Below, one piece after another: positions 46,262 through 57,244 of a stretch of 64,000 bases of DNA. A program made the translations under genes and the position numbers. Source of the stretch: Phragmites australis (Eukaryota; Streptophyta; Magnoliopsida; Poales; Poaceae); contig NC_084938.1 of NCBI RefSeq assembly GCF_958298935.1, positions 5,773,501 to 5,837,500 on the forward strand, written 5' to 3'. The notes under the pieces are model-generated. The model was not told where the DNA came from, made no database searches, and was given only the letters and a program-made list of their open reading frames with translations. Every line of letters starts with the position of its first letter. The first letter of the stretch is position 1.

Positions 46262-46690
46262 AGCTTGCAAAAGAGAAAGAGGAAGGCTCTCTTCTGAGTG
46301 TTAGGCGGTGTTTGATTGGATTTTTGCTGGTTTTTGTTTGTCAAAAGTCAGAAGTATAACCAAAGCTGTTGAGTTAGTTTTTGAAAAGCTGTTTTACGAG
46401 AGAATGAACTAAAAGTTGAGATAAGCTTTTCTATCTTTTGATCTGTTAAAAAATTTAAAATTTATTATAAAAATCAATAGCAAAAAACTATCAGTTAGAA
46501 GCCAAAAACCAAAAGCTAGCTTTTCAACCCCAAAACTAAAAACATCAGTCCAACCAAATAAACCCAGTGTTCTTTTCATGATTTAACAGTACCATTATGT
46601 TCCAACAATGTCTTACATTTAGTTAGTGTAGCACTGGGATATGAGAGGACATCCAAAGGAAGATGTGTCAAAGCAGGATTGAAATTTCGC
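46262..46690 (+). repeat. triplicated segment, copy 2, split by a MITE
   Basis: 'agagaaagaggaaggctctc' at about 46272 matches copy 1. After the MITE at 46303-46566 the series resumes with 'caatgtcttacatttag', 'gggatatgagaggacatcc' and 'agatgtgtcaa'. Confidence 0.7.
46303..46566. mobile_element. hAT-like MITE
   Basis: Ends 'ggcggtgtttgattgga' and 'tccaaccaaataaaccca' are approximate inverted repeats. The flanks share AGTGTT (46297-46302 and about 46566-46571), consistent with a decayed 8-bp duplication. The interior has inverted 'aaaagctgttttacg' and 'aaaagctagcttttc' type phrases. Confidence 0.7.
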
Positions 46691-47888
46691 CGCTCATGTA
46701 TACTGATCGCATTGCCACCTGTTAGGTCAAGTTTGACATAGACCAGACAGTTGCTTGTACCAGAGTTGCAGCAGAAAATGATGGAACCAATTGGCCAAAC
46801 AAGATGCAGTGTACACTCAGATATGGAGATCAAACTGGAAGCGAGCAATGTACGAACTGCTGCTACATATCCAGTTGTGCGTAATTCAAGCTGAAATTGG
46901 CTTTCTGCATTTTTTTTTAAGAAAACCGGTGAGAGAACTGCCAACTACTTTTCCAAATGTTTTGTAGTAAGGTGACCGGTGCACATATGGTTTAGGAGAG
47001 CATCAGGGATATACAACCTTCCGAGGCTGCTAACGACAATTGGTTCCAACGACATGTCTCATGTCCTCATGTCAACACTATTTCAGTAATTTTTACCTTA
47101 AACGGTTCATATACTATTTTTTCTGCTGATAGCATGTAAAATAAATCAAATTAAATTAATAGGAGTCAGTTGTTGTTTTTTCCTTTTGGGAACTCAGTTG
47201 TTACATATTTCAATTCAGTCTAATATTCTTAGATTACCTACGAACCAGCAGATAATGTCCACAGTGATTATAATTAAGGGCATCGTAAAACCAATCAAAA
47301 GAAATTTATATGTGGACATTTCTCAGTTCTTACCATTGTTAACAAGATGCTAGTTGTTATTGGCATTGGAAAACAAATGGTCCTTACCATGTGAAAGACA
47401 AACTGTAAAATTAGCCTTTTTCTGCCAAAGAATCAGGTAGTTTTCTTAAAAATCACTGATACCTCATGCTTTTGTTCTCTGAGAAATGTCAGTGATATCT
47501 GGCTGCACCAACACACCAGAACAAGGACGACAGGACATGGGGCTTGCGGTGCTGGCCTTCTTCGGCTGCCATCATTCCACCGCTATTGGCAGTAGCATCT
47601 GTGTCATCCCTCGCTAAATTGGGGTACATACCAGTAGACATCCACGCAACTTTCAATTCAGCCACCAAGCCTTTCAACGCGTTCTTCCTCCCATCTCATC
47701 GCATGCTGGGTGACAGCACGGTGATACTCGAAGGGGCAAGATGTTTCTGTTTACAATATATGACATATTCAAAATCTATGGTGAACATCATGTAATTCAT
47801 ACAATGACAAGAAAAAGATGAAAAAGCGAAGAAAGAGAATTTCCTCTGAGCTTGTACCGGTGCTCAATGGAGCTTTGTTGCACCAACT
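46691..47888. other. no gene recognised
   Basis: Minus-strand open frames at 46576-46944 and 47489-47677 have protein-like composition (the second includes VAELKVAWMSTGMYPNLARD), but no family that I recognise and no neighbouring exons. They could be relics of a duplicated gene. Confidence 0.35.
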
Positions 47889-48035
47889 CGTTTGACACAT
47901 CTTCTTTTGGGTGTCCTCCTATATCTCAGTGTGCTATACTATCTGAATGTAAGAGATTGCTCGCACATAATGAGTAACGCTAAAACTTTACATGAACTCT
48001 CGTAAGAGAGCCTTCCGCTTTCTCACGTTTTAAGG
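47889..48035 (-). repeat. triplicated segment, copy 3 (inverted)
   Basis: On the minus strand: 'gcggaaggctctcttacg', then 'caatctcttacattcagata', 'gagatataggaggacacc' and 'gaagatgtgtcaaacgag', in the same order as copies 1 and 2. Confidence 0.75.
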
Positions 48036-48854
48036 GTAGTCTACAGGACTGGAGACAGAACGTCCTGACTGGTACAAGAATTACTATATATTTTTTATGT
48101 AGTAGAGATTAACATTTTCGTACACTCCACATGGTAGCACAAGAGAGTCATCCACTGAGGGGTAACGCAATAAATTCACACACATACTTGGAAGCCAAAG
48201 TATCGGCACTTGAGTAATATCCGTTGGGCCTTATTTGCTTTCTGGAACCCTAGTTCCCGAAATCTGGCGGCGAGGGCATTTTCTCCGTCATGGCAAGCCG
48301 CTCATCCTGGAGCTATACGTAAGCTAAATGTATAAAAATTTCACTGTTGTTTCGCTTTATTGTTTGATAAATCATGCCCCTGTTTTCAGCGTCTCACTAT
48401 CCAATTTCTATTGGAGTAGCAGCAAGAAACTAAATGTATATGCACAATACTACAGTTCATCTGATTTTGCTACTGTCAGCCATATCTCCAGTCCACTGAC
48501 AATTTGGAGGACATTTGATTCTTAGTCTCGTGCACATGAAGAAGATCAAATACTATCACATAATATGAAGCATATATTCTTTCAACATTTAATCAGAGAC
48601 AAGAGTAAAAGGATGAATATACTATAATGAATGATTTGTATAAAACCTTGTGGATTGTTTATATAGTGTATATGTGGTGGCTTAGATCTCCAGCAATCAT
48701 AACCTAATCCTATCATATCATAACAACCGAATACTTATCATATACTTAACATCTCCACAGTCATAGCGTAAGTATCACATACATTCAAACTAGAGTGGAA
48801 GCTGATAATTTGTTCAAATAATGATAGCCCTTTTTTGCTAAGATAGATAAGGGC
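48036..48854. other. no gene seen
   Basis: AT-rich intergenic sequence; no domain, terminal repeat or RNA gene recognised. Confidence 0.45.
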
Positions 48855-49121
48855 GAGGTGACTATCGTTGCCGTGCTCGTCCTCTTCCTCACCGCCTCCG
48901 CGTGCGCGACCCCACCACGTGTCTCGTCTCCACCTGCTTCGCCAGCGTCACCCCGCGCCTCACCTTCCCCGCCTTCTCCCTCCAGCTCAACATCACCCTG
49001 CTCCTCACCATCCGCATGCACAACCCCAACCCGGCCTCCTACTCCGACTGCCGCTTCGTCTTCGGCGTGGCGGAGATGTTGGTGCGCAGCCAGGTGTGCC
49101 ACAACCGCACCAAGCTCTGAT
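48855..49121 (+). pseudogene. LEA_2 (NDR1/HIN1-like) fragment with a frameshift
   Basis: A hydrophobic VTIVAVLVLFLTA run, as in the single membrane segment of this family, is followed one base out of frame by RDPTTCLVSTCFASVTPRLT and FPAFSLQLNITLLLTIRMHN, then PNPASYS. This is the start of the LEA_2 domain, where plant members read L.l.vtl.v.NPNpas. The frame slips at about 48897-48905. After NPNPASYS the similarity fades and a stop comes 24 codons later, so roughly the last two thirds of the domain are gone. Intact members are membrane-anchored, with roles in defence and stress signalling. This one is a relic. Confidence 0.65.
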
Positions 49122-49880
49122 CGGCTGCAGCCAGCTGTTGTTGGCATTCTTCTTCCTTTGATGCGTTACATATTCTTCCTTGGTAAAAATCATGTATGTA
49201 ATAAACATAAAGTTAGGTAAACCGGCATGAATTCAATTTCAAATTTATCTTTGATATCGAGATTCAAAAAATACAAGTGGTAGTGTTCACAATATGAATA
49301 ATGTTAGAATGACTGCTTGTCTATTTTGTTTCTTGACATCTATGATGAACTTGACATTGAATCTTTGCAGGTTTACTTAACTTTATGTGTACTACATACA
49401 TGACTTTTTTATGAATTTTTGGAACATTGCAACACGCTGAATTCGCTAATGGGACGCTGGAAGCCCTGGATGCAAAATTCATACTCTTTTCTGAAATTGT
49501 CTTAAATTCAATAAATACAACAATTCAGTTCATTTTACTTGTCAGCATAGGTAGTACCTTTAGGTGCCTCTGTCTCAAAATATCGGTAGTTGAAATGCAT
49601 TGTTGGAGCAAATGGGTTTATTGGATGAATGACCTGGCAAGTAGAAGAAGCTTATCATCACGGAGACAATAGTGGATTACACGCTTACAAAAGAAATTGA
49701 CCAAATTTTGCTTCTTTTCTTTTTGTACTGTGTTGAGTATGAATTTTTTCTCAAATTGAATGGTGCTTTACGCAGATAAGGTGGGTGACACAACAAATTG
49801 CTCAAAGAAGCAAACTTTGGACATGCCATTTGGTTAGTGGCAGTGCAGCTAAGGGGCAAGAGGGATCTCACTCACCGAGC
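49122..49880. other. no gene seen
   Basis: AT-rich sequence between the LEA_2 relic and the minus-strand exon; the 49427-49672 frame shows no domain. Confidence 0.4.
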
Positions 49881-49884
49881 TGAT

Positions 49885-50166
49885 GTCGGTGGCGACAAAG
49901 GGCACCGGCCCAGCCTTCTCCCCTCCCGCCACCACCGCGGTGGTGGGCCTCACAGCATGGTATGACTCGGGGGGCAGGACGTCGTATACCATGAACACTT
50001 TCATGGTGGCGGCCTTCTCAAACACGCGGCTAATACCGCCCCCGCCGCCAGGGCACGTCCACATATCCTCATGGAATCGCACGCCTCCGCTGCCATTGCT
50101 AGCACTGCCCTCGATCACCTCGACATATGTAACACTCTGAGGACTACCACAAACCCGGAGTGCCAC
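49885..50166 (-). pseudogene. unidentified GC-rich minus-strand exon
   Basis: The frame 50166-49849 is GC-rich in an AT-rich setting and reads like a real protein: [17 protein letters not shown], then [19 protein letters not shown], then [19 protein letters not shown], then FVATDISS. Immediately after GACATCAGCTCG comes GTGAGTGAG, a strong 5' splice site at about 49884, so the exon probably ends there. No following exon was found on the minus strand before the LEA_2 relic, and no ATG with a leader is evident upstream, where the CACTA element begins 200 bases away. I do not recognise the family. It may be an isolated gene fragment. Confidence 0.4.
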
Positions 50167-50384
50167 TAAAACCTACCTACGGCCTTTCAAACAAGAAAAT
50201 TTCGGTAGCACCTCTCCTGTAACTAGAGGTATAACTAACCAAACACCACAAAGTAAGAGATAAATATATCATCACAATAACAGTAGTAAATCCTAGCAAA
50301 CGAGGAACATACCTCGATCATACATCCATCCACAACCAGACAAACATACAATAGACAACCACTACTACAGAACTAGCCTTATAT

Positions 50385-50632
50385 GCCAGCCCATCACTGT
50401 CGATTCCTAATGGGCCGACAGTGATGGGGCATCACTGTCGGTTCATAAGTCGTGCGGGAAGAATCAGCTATCGCGACTTATGAACCGGCAGTGATAAGGG
50501 TCATCACTGCCGGCCGATAGATTGAGCCGGCAGTGATGCCCTGCTCCCTCATCACTGTCGGCTTAATCCACCGACCGACAGTGATAGCATAACATCACTG
50601 CTGGTTGGTTAAATGAGCCAGCAATGATGTCC
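50385..50632. repeat. CACTA 5' subterminal palindrome array
   Basis: Five successive imperfect hairpins are built on ATCACTGYCGG...CCGRCAGTGAT. Examples are 'catcactgtcggttcataag' paired with 'cttatgaaccggcagtgat' (50431-50495), and 'catcactgccggc' paired with 'gagccggcagtgatg'. Such repeats bind the element-encoded TNPA-type protein in En/Spm. Confidence 0.85.
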
Positions 50633-50650
50633 TGGCTATATAAAAGTCGC
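50630..50650 (+). promoter_or_regulatory. TATA box of the CACTA transposase promoter
   Basis: 'ggctatataaaagtcgcc' directly follows the last hairpin and precedes a CT-rich leader (50650-50700), as expected for transcription into the element. Confidence 0.6.
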
Positions 50651-50973
50651 CCTCTCCTTCCACAAGCTCGAGCACAACAGAGAGGAGCTCTGTTCTTGCT
50701 TGGTGACAGCCATTTTTGCTTACCAGGATCTTGGTGGTTTCAAAATTTTGAGGAATCCACATGCCCTAGGTGTTCCAAGGTGTGTCACTTCCTCTCCAAT
50801 CCATTTCTATTTGAATTTTATTTTCTAAATTGCTCTAGATTTTGAAATGATTGAGATGAACCTACGGTCATGATGTTTTGAGATAATGTAGATTCAATTA
50901 TACCTCATTTATGATATGGAAGCTTCAATTTTGGTGGAAAGTGTCTTTATTATTGATTTACATTAGCTATATG

Positions 50974-51340
50974 TATGAGCATATTTATTTTTGGTTTTTA
51001 ATGAATTAGAAAATTTAGCCATGATATTAAGGTATATAGCAAACTCCAATTATATTTTTTATATTTTAATTAATTAGCAAGCTCCAATATAGAAACTTTA
51101 GGTATGAGCATATTTATGGTTGATTTTTAGTGAATTAGAAAAATTATCCATGATATTTAGGTATGTAGAAAGCTCCAATTATATTTTTTCTATTTTAATT
51201 AATTAGCATGGTCCCAATATGGAAACTTTAGGTATGAGCGTATTTATTTTGATTTTTAATGAATTAGAAAATTTTGCCAAGATATTTAGGTATGTAGCAA
51301 GATACAATTATATTTATGTATGAGCGTATTTATTTTTCAT
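50974..51340. repeat. ~130-bp tandem repeat in CACTA leader/intron
   Basis: Units starting 'tatgagcatatttat' or 'tatgagcgtatttat' lie at 50974, 51103, 51233 and 51319 (last one partial). Each contains 'gaattagaaaa', 'gatatt.aggtat' and 'ctccaattatattttt'. Confidence 0.8.
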
Positions 51341-51562
51341 GTTTTCTTAATGAGTCATAGATAAGGTGTTGAATAATAATTTTTTTTTTAGGGATGGCAC
51401 CAACAAATACTCATCAGAAGTGGACGTGAAAGCATGCAAAAGAAAGCTCCTCCAACCCGGGCCAATTGCTGGTAGGAGATAACGAGGTAATTTATTTGTT
51501 GGTGATCACAAAATATTCCAGATGTTATGAATTTGGATTTACAATAACGATATAATTGTAGA

Positions 51563-52448
51563 TGGACATAAGATGGATGTACGATGCGAGCCGTGTGAGC
51601 ACAGAGTACAAGAACGGCATGGATTGTTTCCTGGTAAAAGCTACGACGCACAAGTCAAATACACAGTCTCAATACATGTGTTGTCCATGCGTCGATTGTA
51701 AAAACAAGAAGTAGTTCTCCACCACCCAGCAGATACATTCCCACCTGATGCCAAGGGGCTTTATGCCTGGCTATACCCGTTGGACCGAGCACGGTGAAGC
51801 TGAGATCGTATAGGAAGGGCAATACATTGAAAGAGAATACGAAGACATGTGCACCGATATGCCGGTCGATGAATACATTGATATGCCGTCTGCCGAAGAT
51901 ACGTTGGCCGATGATGATCTAGAGGAGATGTTGGCTGACGCCGACGTCGATGATCTGGAGCAAATGTGCGTGATGGGGAGGGGAACTTCACTAATGAAAG
52001 AGAGTTTCAAAAGTTCTAGTGTATGTTAGAGGACTTTAAAACATCGTTGTTCCCGGGCTACGAGAAGGAGCACACAAAGTTGTGTACCGTGCTTTCACTG
52101 CTACAAGCTTCATAGAGTTGTTACTGTTTTTGAAAAAAATTACTTCCAAAGGAAAATGTGCTGCCAGAAAACACATACCAGGCTAAGCAGGTTGTGTGCC
52201 CATTGGGGTTAGAAGTACAGAAAATACATGTATGTCCAAACGATTGCATGTTGTATCGCGGAGAGCATGCAAACATGCAAGCGTGTCTCGTCTGTAGTGC
52301 AGCACGGTACAAGCGTGACGGTGATGATATTGATGGTGAAGGAAAGAAGAAAAGGCATCCCGTGAAGGTGATGTGGTATTTTTCCTATAGTCCCCCGTTT
52401 GGAGCATTTATTCGTGAAAAAAGGCATGCCGAACTGATGCGATGGCAC
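51563..52448 (+). pseudogene. TNP2-like transposase, N-terminal part
   Basis: MDIRWMYDASRVSTEYKNG, ending in CCPCVDCKNK, matches the transposase-associated N-terminal domain of plant CACTA proteins. After an in-frame TAG comes HLMPRGFMPGYTRW and an acidic stretch (ADDDLEEMLADADVDDLEQM). Then LPENTYQAKQVVCPLGLEVQ, HVCPNDCMLYRGEH and ACLVCSAARYKRD follow, with paired Cys as in Transposase_21/TNP2. The last readable part is AELMRWH at 52448, where the LTR insertion starts. Several stops and frame changes show it is inactive. Confidence 0.85.
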
Positions 52449-54147
52449 TGAAAGTGCCTAGGGGGGGGGGGTGAATAGGCCTTTCTGAAAATTAAAACTA
52501 AAACAACGGATTAAATCTGCCGGATACTCCGGTGAAGGTCGGATACTCTGGCCTGGTCCGGAGTATCCGGTCTAGTCCAAAGTCTCCGGTCTATACAGGA
52601 AATCTAGAACAACTACGAATTAAAGCAAGTAGCTAGAATCTATAGTTGAAGCTAGGTCTACTGGATATCACAGAGCTAAAATAACAATTAACACTAGCTA
52701 GATGATCACTAGAGCAATTTGTATGAAGAATCACAAATTCACACGATTAAGCAAATTGCACGAATAAGAACACGAGAGATTATCCTGGAATTCGGCCACC
52801 TCACAAAGAAGTGTCTACGTCTCTGTTGAGGAGCTCACAAAGAGCCGGGTCTTTTCCAACCCTATCCTCTTCTAGCGACCACCAAGATCAAGCTAGAATT
52901 TCTTACTCAATTCGAAGATGATTACAAACTTCCCGTGGCACTCCACAAGTTTGGGTGCTCTACGGGCGACGCCTTGCCGTCTAGAAGCACGAAGCCTCAA
53001 GAGAAATGATCGCAGGGAATGCTCGAGGAAGAACTCAATGCTCAAGTGACTTAAACCCTCTCCAAACACAAACTCACTAAATTTTGCAAACTTTGCACTA
53101 GAGGTGGTTGGAGGGTCTTTGAATGCTCTTAAAGTGCTCAAAGAGTCTAGAGTTCATCAGCAACAGTAAGCCTTAAATGCCATGGGGTGTGGGAGTATTT
53201 ATAGCCCTCTCTCAAAAACTAGCCGTTACTGTTATGTCAGAACTGACCAGAGTATCCGGTGAACACCGGAGTATCCGGCCCCAAATCCAAAAACGGCGTC
53301 AGAACGGTCACAGAACGTGTCGGAACTAGCCGTTACAATTCTGTTAAGTTACCGGAGTCTCCGGTCCTGACAAGGCTTTCAAAAAGACTAAGTTCGGAGA
53401 CTAGCTGGACCCTCCGGCCTCTCCAGGTACCGGAGTATCCGGTGAACACCGGAGACTCCGGTCTTTTTATCAAAAAGATTAAAAGCTAACCGAGACACCC
53501 CTGCCGGAGTCTCTCTCGGAGACTCCGGTTAAAACTTATCCTCTTACCAGAGTATCCGGTGAACACCGGAGACTCTGGTATTTTTCAATTAAAATAAAGA
53601 CTTAACCGAGACTCTCTGGCGGAGTCTCCCTCGGAGACTCCGGCCTCAAAACCCATAAACTATCGGAGTGTCCGGTGAACACCGGAGACTCCGGTCATTT
53701 TTTAGTAAAAATAAATCGGAACTGAGACTCTCTGCAGGAGTCTACTCGGAGACTCCAGACTAAATACTGAGTACCGGAGTATCTGGTGAACACCGGAGTA
53801 TCCAGACTCAGTGAACTTTTGCAGAATTAACTCGGTGTCCGTGGGTTAGTGTGTCTCTCAACTAGTTGGTTCTAAGGGATATTTTGAGCATTGAGACACT
53901 AACCAAGCAATCAAATGCAACCCTCTTAATAGAGCGGCTATCCTAGACTCAATTTCAAAAATACAAGAATTTAAATCCTATTGAGCACTCTTCGTTGATT
54001 CCCCATTTGTTTCGACGGGCGTCAAACGTCATATGTCTTCTCAACTAATACTTAAACCTGTTCATAACTTAGATAAACATATTAGTTCCTTAATCGTTTT
54101 GTCATCAATAAGCCAAAACCAACTTAGAGGGCCTAGATGCACTTTCA
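52449..54147 (-). mobile_element. ~1.7-kb LTR inserted in the CACTA transposase
   Basis: Bounded by TGAAAGTGC at 52449 and GCACTTTCA at 54147, a 9-bp terminal inverted repeat. Just outside the right end, 'gtctccccctttttgg' read on the minus strand is a polypurine tract next to the LTR start, so the element is on the minus strand and this is its 3' LTR. The left part has an 11-G run at 52460-52470. The interior carries the CCGGAG phrase array. The left boundary directly follows the TNP2 codons, but no second LTR is present. Confidence 0.8.
53254..53815. repeat. array of palindromic CCGGAG...CTCCGG phrases in the LTR
   Basis: Two phrases alternate: 'ccggagtatccggtgaacac' followed by 'cggagactccgg', and 'ggagtctccctcggagactc' style blocks. 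The first phrase starts at 53429, 53546, 53662 and 53773, giving a 111-117-base period, with partial copies at 53254 and 52520-52590. Confidence 0.85.
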
Positions 54148-54767
54148 GTCTCCCCCTTTTTGGTGATTGATGACAACACGATTAAAGCTTACAAAAAGAT
54201 ATATGAAATAGGATTTTGAATTCTAGAAGATATGGTGAGCTCCCCCTAAATGTGTGCATTAGTTTAAGCTTGAGTTATACACAAATGCACATATTCAAGA
54301 TTTAAATTCGCAAGAGCTCCCCCGATATCCTAGAATCCGTGGGATACAATCTTAAGGAGACAAAAATGCTTATAACAAGATATGGATCACACTTAACTTA
54401 AGAAAGTATGACAATCATCACACTAATATAAAAATCTTACAAATTTAAATGAGCACAAAGATCATCACAAACAATAGTCCAATTGTCCAACAACGATTAA
54501 GGATTAAACAGAGTCCAAAGCTAGAAAACTAAGGAAACTAGGAAACTATGAAATGGATAACTCTCTCTCCCCCTTTGGCATCAAGCACCAAAAAGAGAGA
54601 GAACCTAATCGCTGCTGCCATCTTCATCATCATCGGCGTCATTATCATCATCTTCTTCATCATCACTTCCCTCAGAGTCGTTGCCAGGAACGGCGTCGGA
54701 GGAGTCATCTTGCGCTTGATGTTGAGAGCTCTCTACAGCTGCTTGGGCTTCATCATATTATGATGCC
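54148..54767 (-). pseudogene. 3' internal remnant of the nested retroelement with an acidic C-terminal coding end
   Basis: On the minus strand a frame from about 54760 to a stop at 54605 encodes an acidic tail (SSQHQAQDDSSDAVPGNDSE, then DDEEDDDNDADDDEDGSSD). This is in keeping with the end of a retroelement gag or polyprotein. A second purine tract, 'ccaaagggggagagag', follows. The rest of the element is absent and CACTA coding resumes at about 54768. Confidence 0.55.
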
Positions 54768-56900
54768 CGTGCTGATACCAGTGTCGAGGTAACCTGGCAA
54801 TGATATCGATGTCTACCTGAAACCATCAATGGAAGATCTTGTAATACTGTGGAATGATGGTGTGCAAGTATGGGATGCATACAAACGTGAGAACTTCACC
54901 CTACGCGCAATGCTGTTCGTAACAATCTAAGATTGGTCAGCCCTTGGCAACCTATCGGGCCAGACTTTCAAAGGCTACTGTGTATGCGTGCATTGCTTGG
55001 ATGAAACAGAGAGCTTGTGGCTGAAGAACTGCTAAAAATAGTATACCTAGGTCATCGTAAATTTCTTCGCAAGGATCACCCATACCGCAGCAACATGATA
55101 GCTTTTGATGGGAATGTTGAGACTCGATCACCTCCTAAGCATCGCACTGGGAGACAGGTATATGAGATGGTAAAGAAACTTAGGGTTATCCTTGGAAAGG
55201 GACACGGGAGTACACCGGTTTCAAAATCTAATCTTAGAGCTCCTATGTTCAAAAAGAAATCTATCTTTTATGACTTAGCATATTGGCTGGATTTGTTGGT
55301 TCAATATGCAATCGATGTCATGCACATTGAGAAGAACGTGTGTGATAGCTTAATTGGTACGTTACTAGACATACCTTGCAAAACAAAGGATACACTCTAA
55401 GCACGGAAGGACCTAAAATGTTTGAAACTCAGACATGATCTACATCCTGAAGAGATGGAAGAAGGCAACAAATATCTTGGCCCTGCGAGCTACAATCTGA
55501 GCAAGGCGGAGAAAATTGCAATGTGCAAGTGCTTGCATGTAATCAAAGTTCCATCCGGTTACTCCGCCAACATTATGAGACTAGTAAACATGAAAGACTT
55601 GAAATTAACTGGCATGAAGTCTCATGATTGTCATGTGATGATAACACATATGCTTCCAATTGCAATTAGAGGTATTCTACCGCTGAAGATCTGAAACCCA
55701 ATCATAAAGCTGTGTTCATTCTTCAACACGATATCACAGAAGGCCATCGATTCGACCAAGTTAGATAAGCTGCAGGAAGACGTGGTCAAGACTCTATCCC
55801 AGCTTGAGGCGTTGTTCCCTCCATCGTTTTTTGATATCATGGTGCATCTCATTGTTCACATTGTGAAAGAGATACGGATTCTTGAACTTGTGTTTCTGCA
55901 TCAGATGTACCCTTTCGAGAGGTTCATGGAGTTCTTAAGAAATATGTTCGTAACCGAAATCGACCGGAAGACTGCATAGCCGAGGGCTGAGGAACCGAGG
56001 AGGTCATTGATTTCTGCGTCGACTACATGACTCTCAAATCGATTGGTGTACATATATCTCGCCATGAGGGGAGGCTACAGGGGAAAGGGACGATAGGTGC
56101 AAATGCATTCTGCACTAATGACCCCATTTCATTCATGCAAGCACATTTTGCAGCTCTACAACAATCAGTTGTAGTGGACCCGTATGTCAAAGAACACTAG
56201 AAGATGTTATGCACCAGAAACCCAGGGAAGTCCGATGTTTGGATCGCGCGAGAGTACAAAGATCATTTTGGCGCTTGGTTAGGTAGACAGGTGATGCATA
56301 AGCAGATAGAGTGTGCTCAGTTGATTGTGTTGGCTCATGAACCGTCTACTACAATCCTCACATTTTAAGGGTATGACATTAATGGCTATACATTTTATAC
56401 GAGAGCTCAAGATAATAAGAGCTCCAACTAAAATAGCGGTGTCCATATAGATGCCTACGACTGCAATGGAAATAGGGAGACCTATTACAGATTCATAGAG
56501 GAGATCTGGGAGCTCAGCTATGGAGTGTTAAATGTTCCTCTTTTCCGGTGCCAATGGGTCAGACTCCCAGGGGGTGTGAAGATCGACAAGTACGGTATGA
56601 CTACAGTGGACCAAAAACTCGTTGGATACAGAGAAGAACCATTTGTACTTGCGAGTGATGTTATGCAGATTTTCTATGTTAAGGACCCAGACCCGGCTAA
56701 CAAGGAGGAGCGCCACGTGGTTCTTTAAGGAAAAAGAAAGATTGTCGGAGTGGAGAATGTTGTTGACGAGAAAGACTACAATAAATTTGATACGCTACAT
56801 CCTTTCGGAGAGGACGTCGACCTAGGTCTCATGGAAGACACCAAGGAACCTCCTTATGTACGTCGTGATCATAATGAAGGGCGAATCGTTAAGATAATAT
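54768..56900 (+). pseudogene. TNP2-like transposase, central and C-terminal parts
   Basis: Coding resumes with IMMPVLIP and, after a TAA, PGNDIDVYLKPSMEDL and LWNDGVQVWDAYKRENFTLR. It continues as IAFDGNVETRSPPKHRTGRQ, LRAPMFKKKSIFYDLAYWLD and AIDVMHIEKNVCDSLIGTLL, the TNP2 core. Next come SHDCHVMITHMLPIAIRGIL and PPSFFDIMVHLIVHIVKEI, the DUF4218-like part. Finally WVRLPGGVKIDKYGMTTVD and VMQIFYVKDP give the DUF4216-like end. In-frame stops occur at about 55398, 55692 and 55977 and several frame changes follow. About 70 residues expected between AELMRWH at 52448 and IMMPVL are missing. Confidence 0.85.
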
Positions 56901-57129
56901 AGCTAAATTGTATTAATTACTATGTATGAATTTATTTTAGATGCAATTATGGAAGCTTCAATTTGTAGTGTATGGTGGAAGATATATTTATTATTGACCA
57001 TATTGATTTTTTATTTTAGGTATATACAAAAATTAATTTTGGTATATAGCAAGTTCAAATTTAAATAAATATGTATTAGGTCTTCTAGGTCAACTTAATG
57101 TTAATAAATGTAGATAGTACAAACTCAAT

Positions 57130-57235
57130 CCAAATCACCTGAGTAGCACAGTGGTTTGTTTAGTCTTATTTGGTGTAGGGCTTGGGTTCGAGTCTCTGCG
57201 CACGCACGAGAAGCTAAAACAAATTTTTTGCACCC
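57130..57235 (+). repeat. tRNA-like stretch with A- and B-box motifs in the CACTA 3' region
   Basis: 'tgagtagcacagtgg' resembles a pol III A-box and, about 45 bases on, 'gggttcgagtct' a B-box. There is no cloverleaf that I can fold and no intact acceptor stem, so it is not a tRNA gene. Similar B-box phrases sit at 1158 and 2697. Confidence 0.4.
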
Positions 57236-57244
57236 TGCGGTACT

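Noticed and set aside
46576..46944. 122-codon minus ORF near the hAT-like MITE
   Set aside because: Overlaps the triplicated segment, and the corresponding parts of the other copies show no matching long frame. No domain recognised.
53254..53815. CRISPR-like array of short repeats
   Set aside because: Units are degenerate dyads within an LTR in a plant genome, spacers are near-constant in sequence, and no cas genes are present.
57130..57235. tRNA gene
   Set aside because: A- and B-box-like phrases exist, but no acceptor stem or cloverleaf could be formed. The same kind of phrase recurs at 1158 and 2697 inside repeats.
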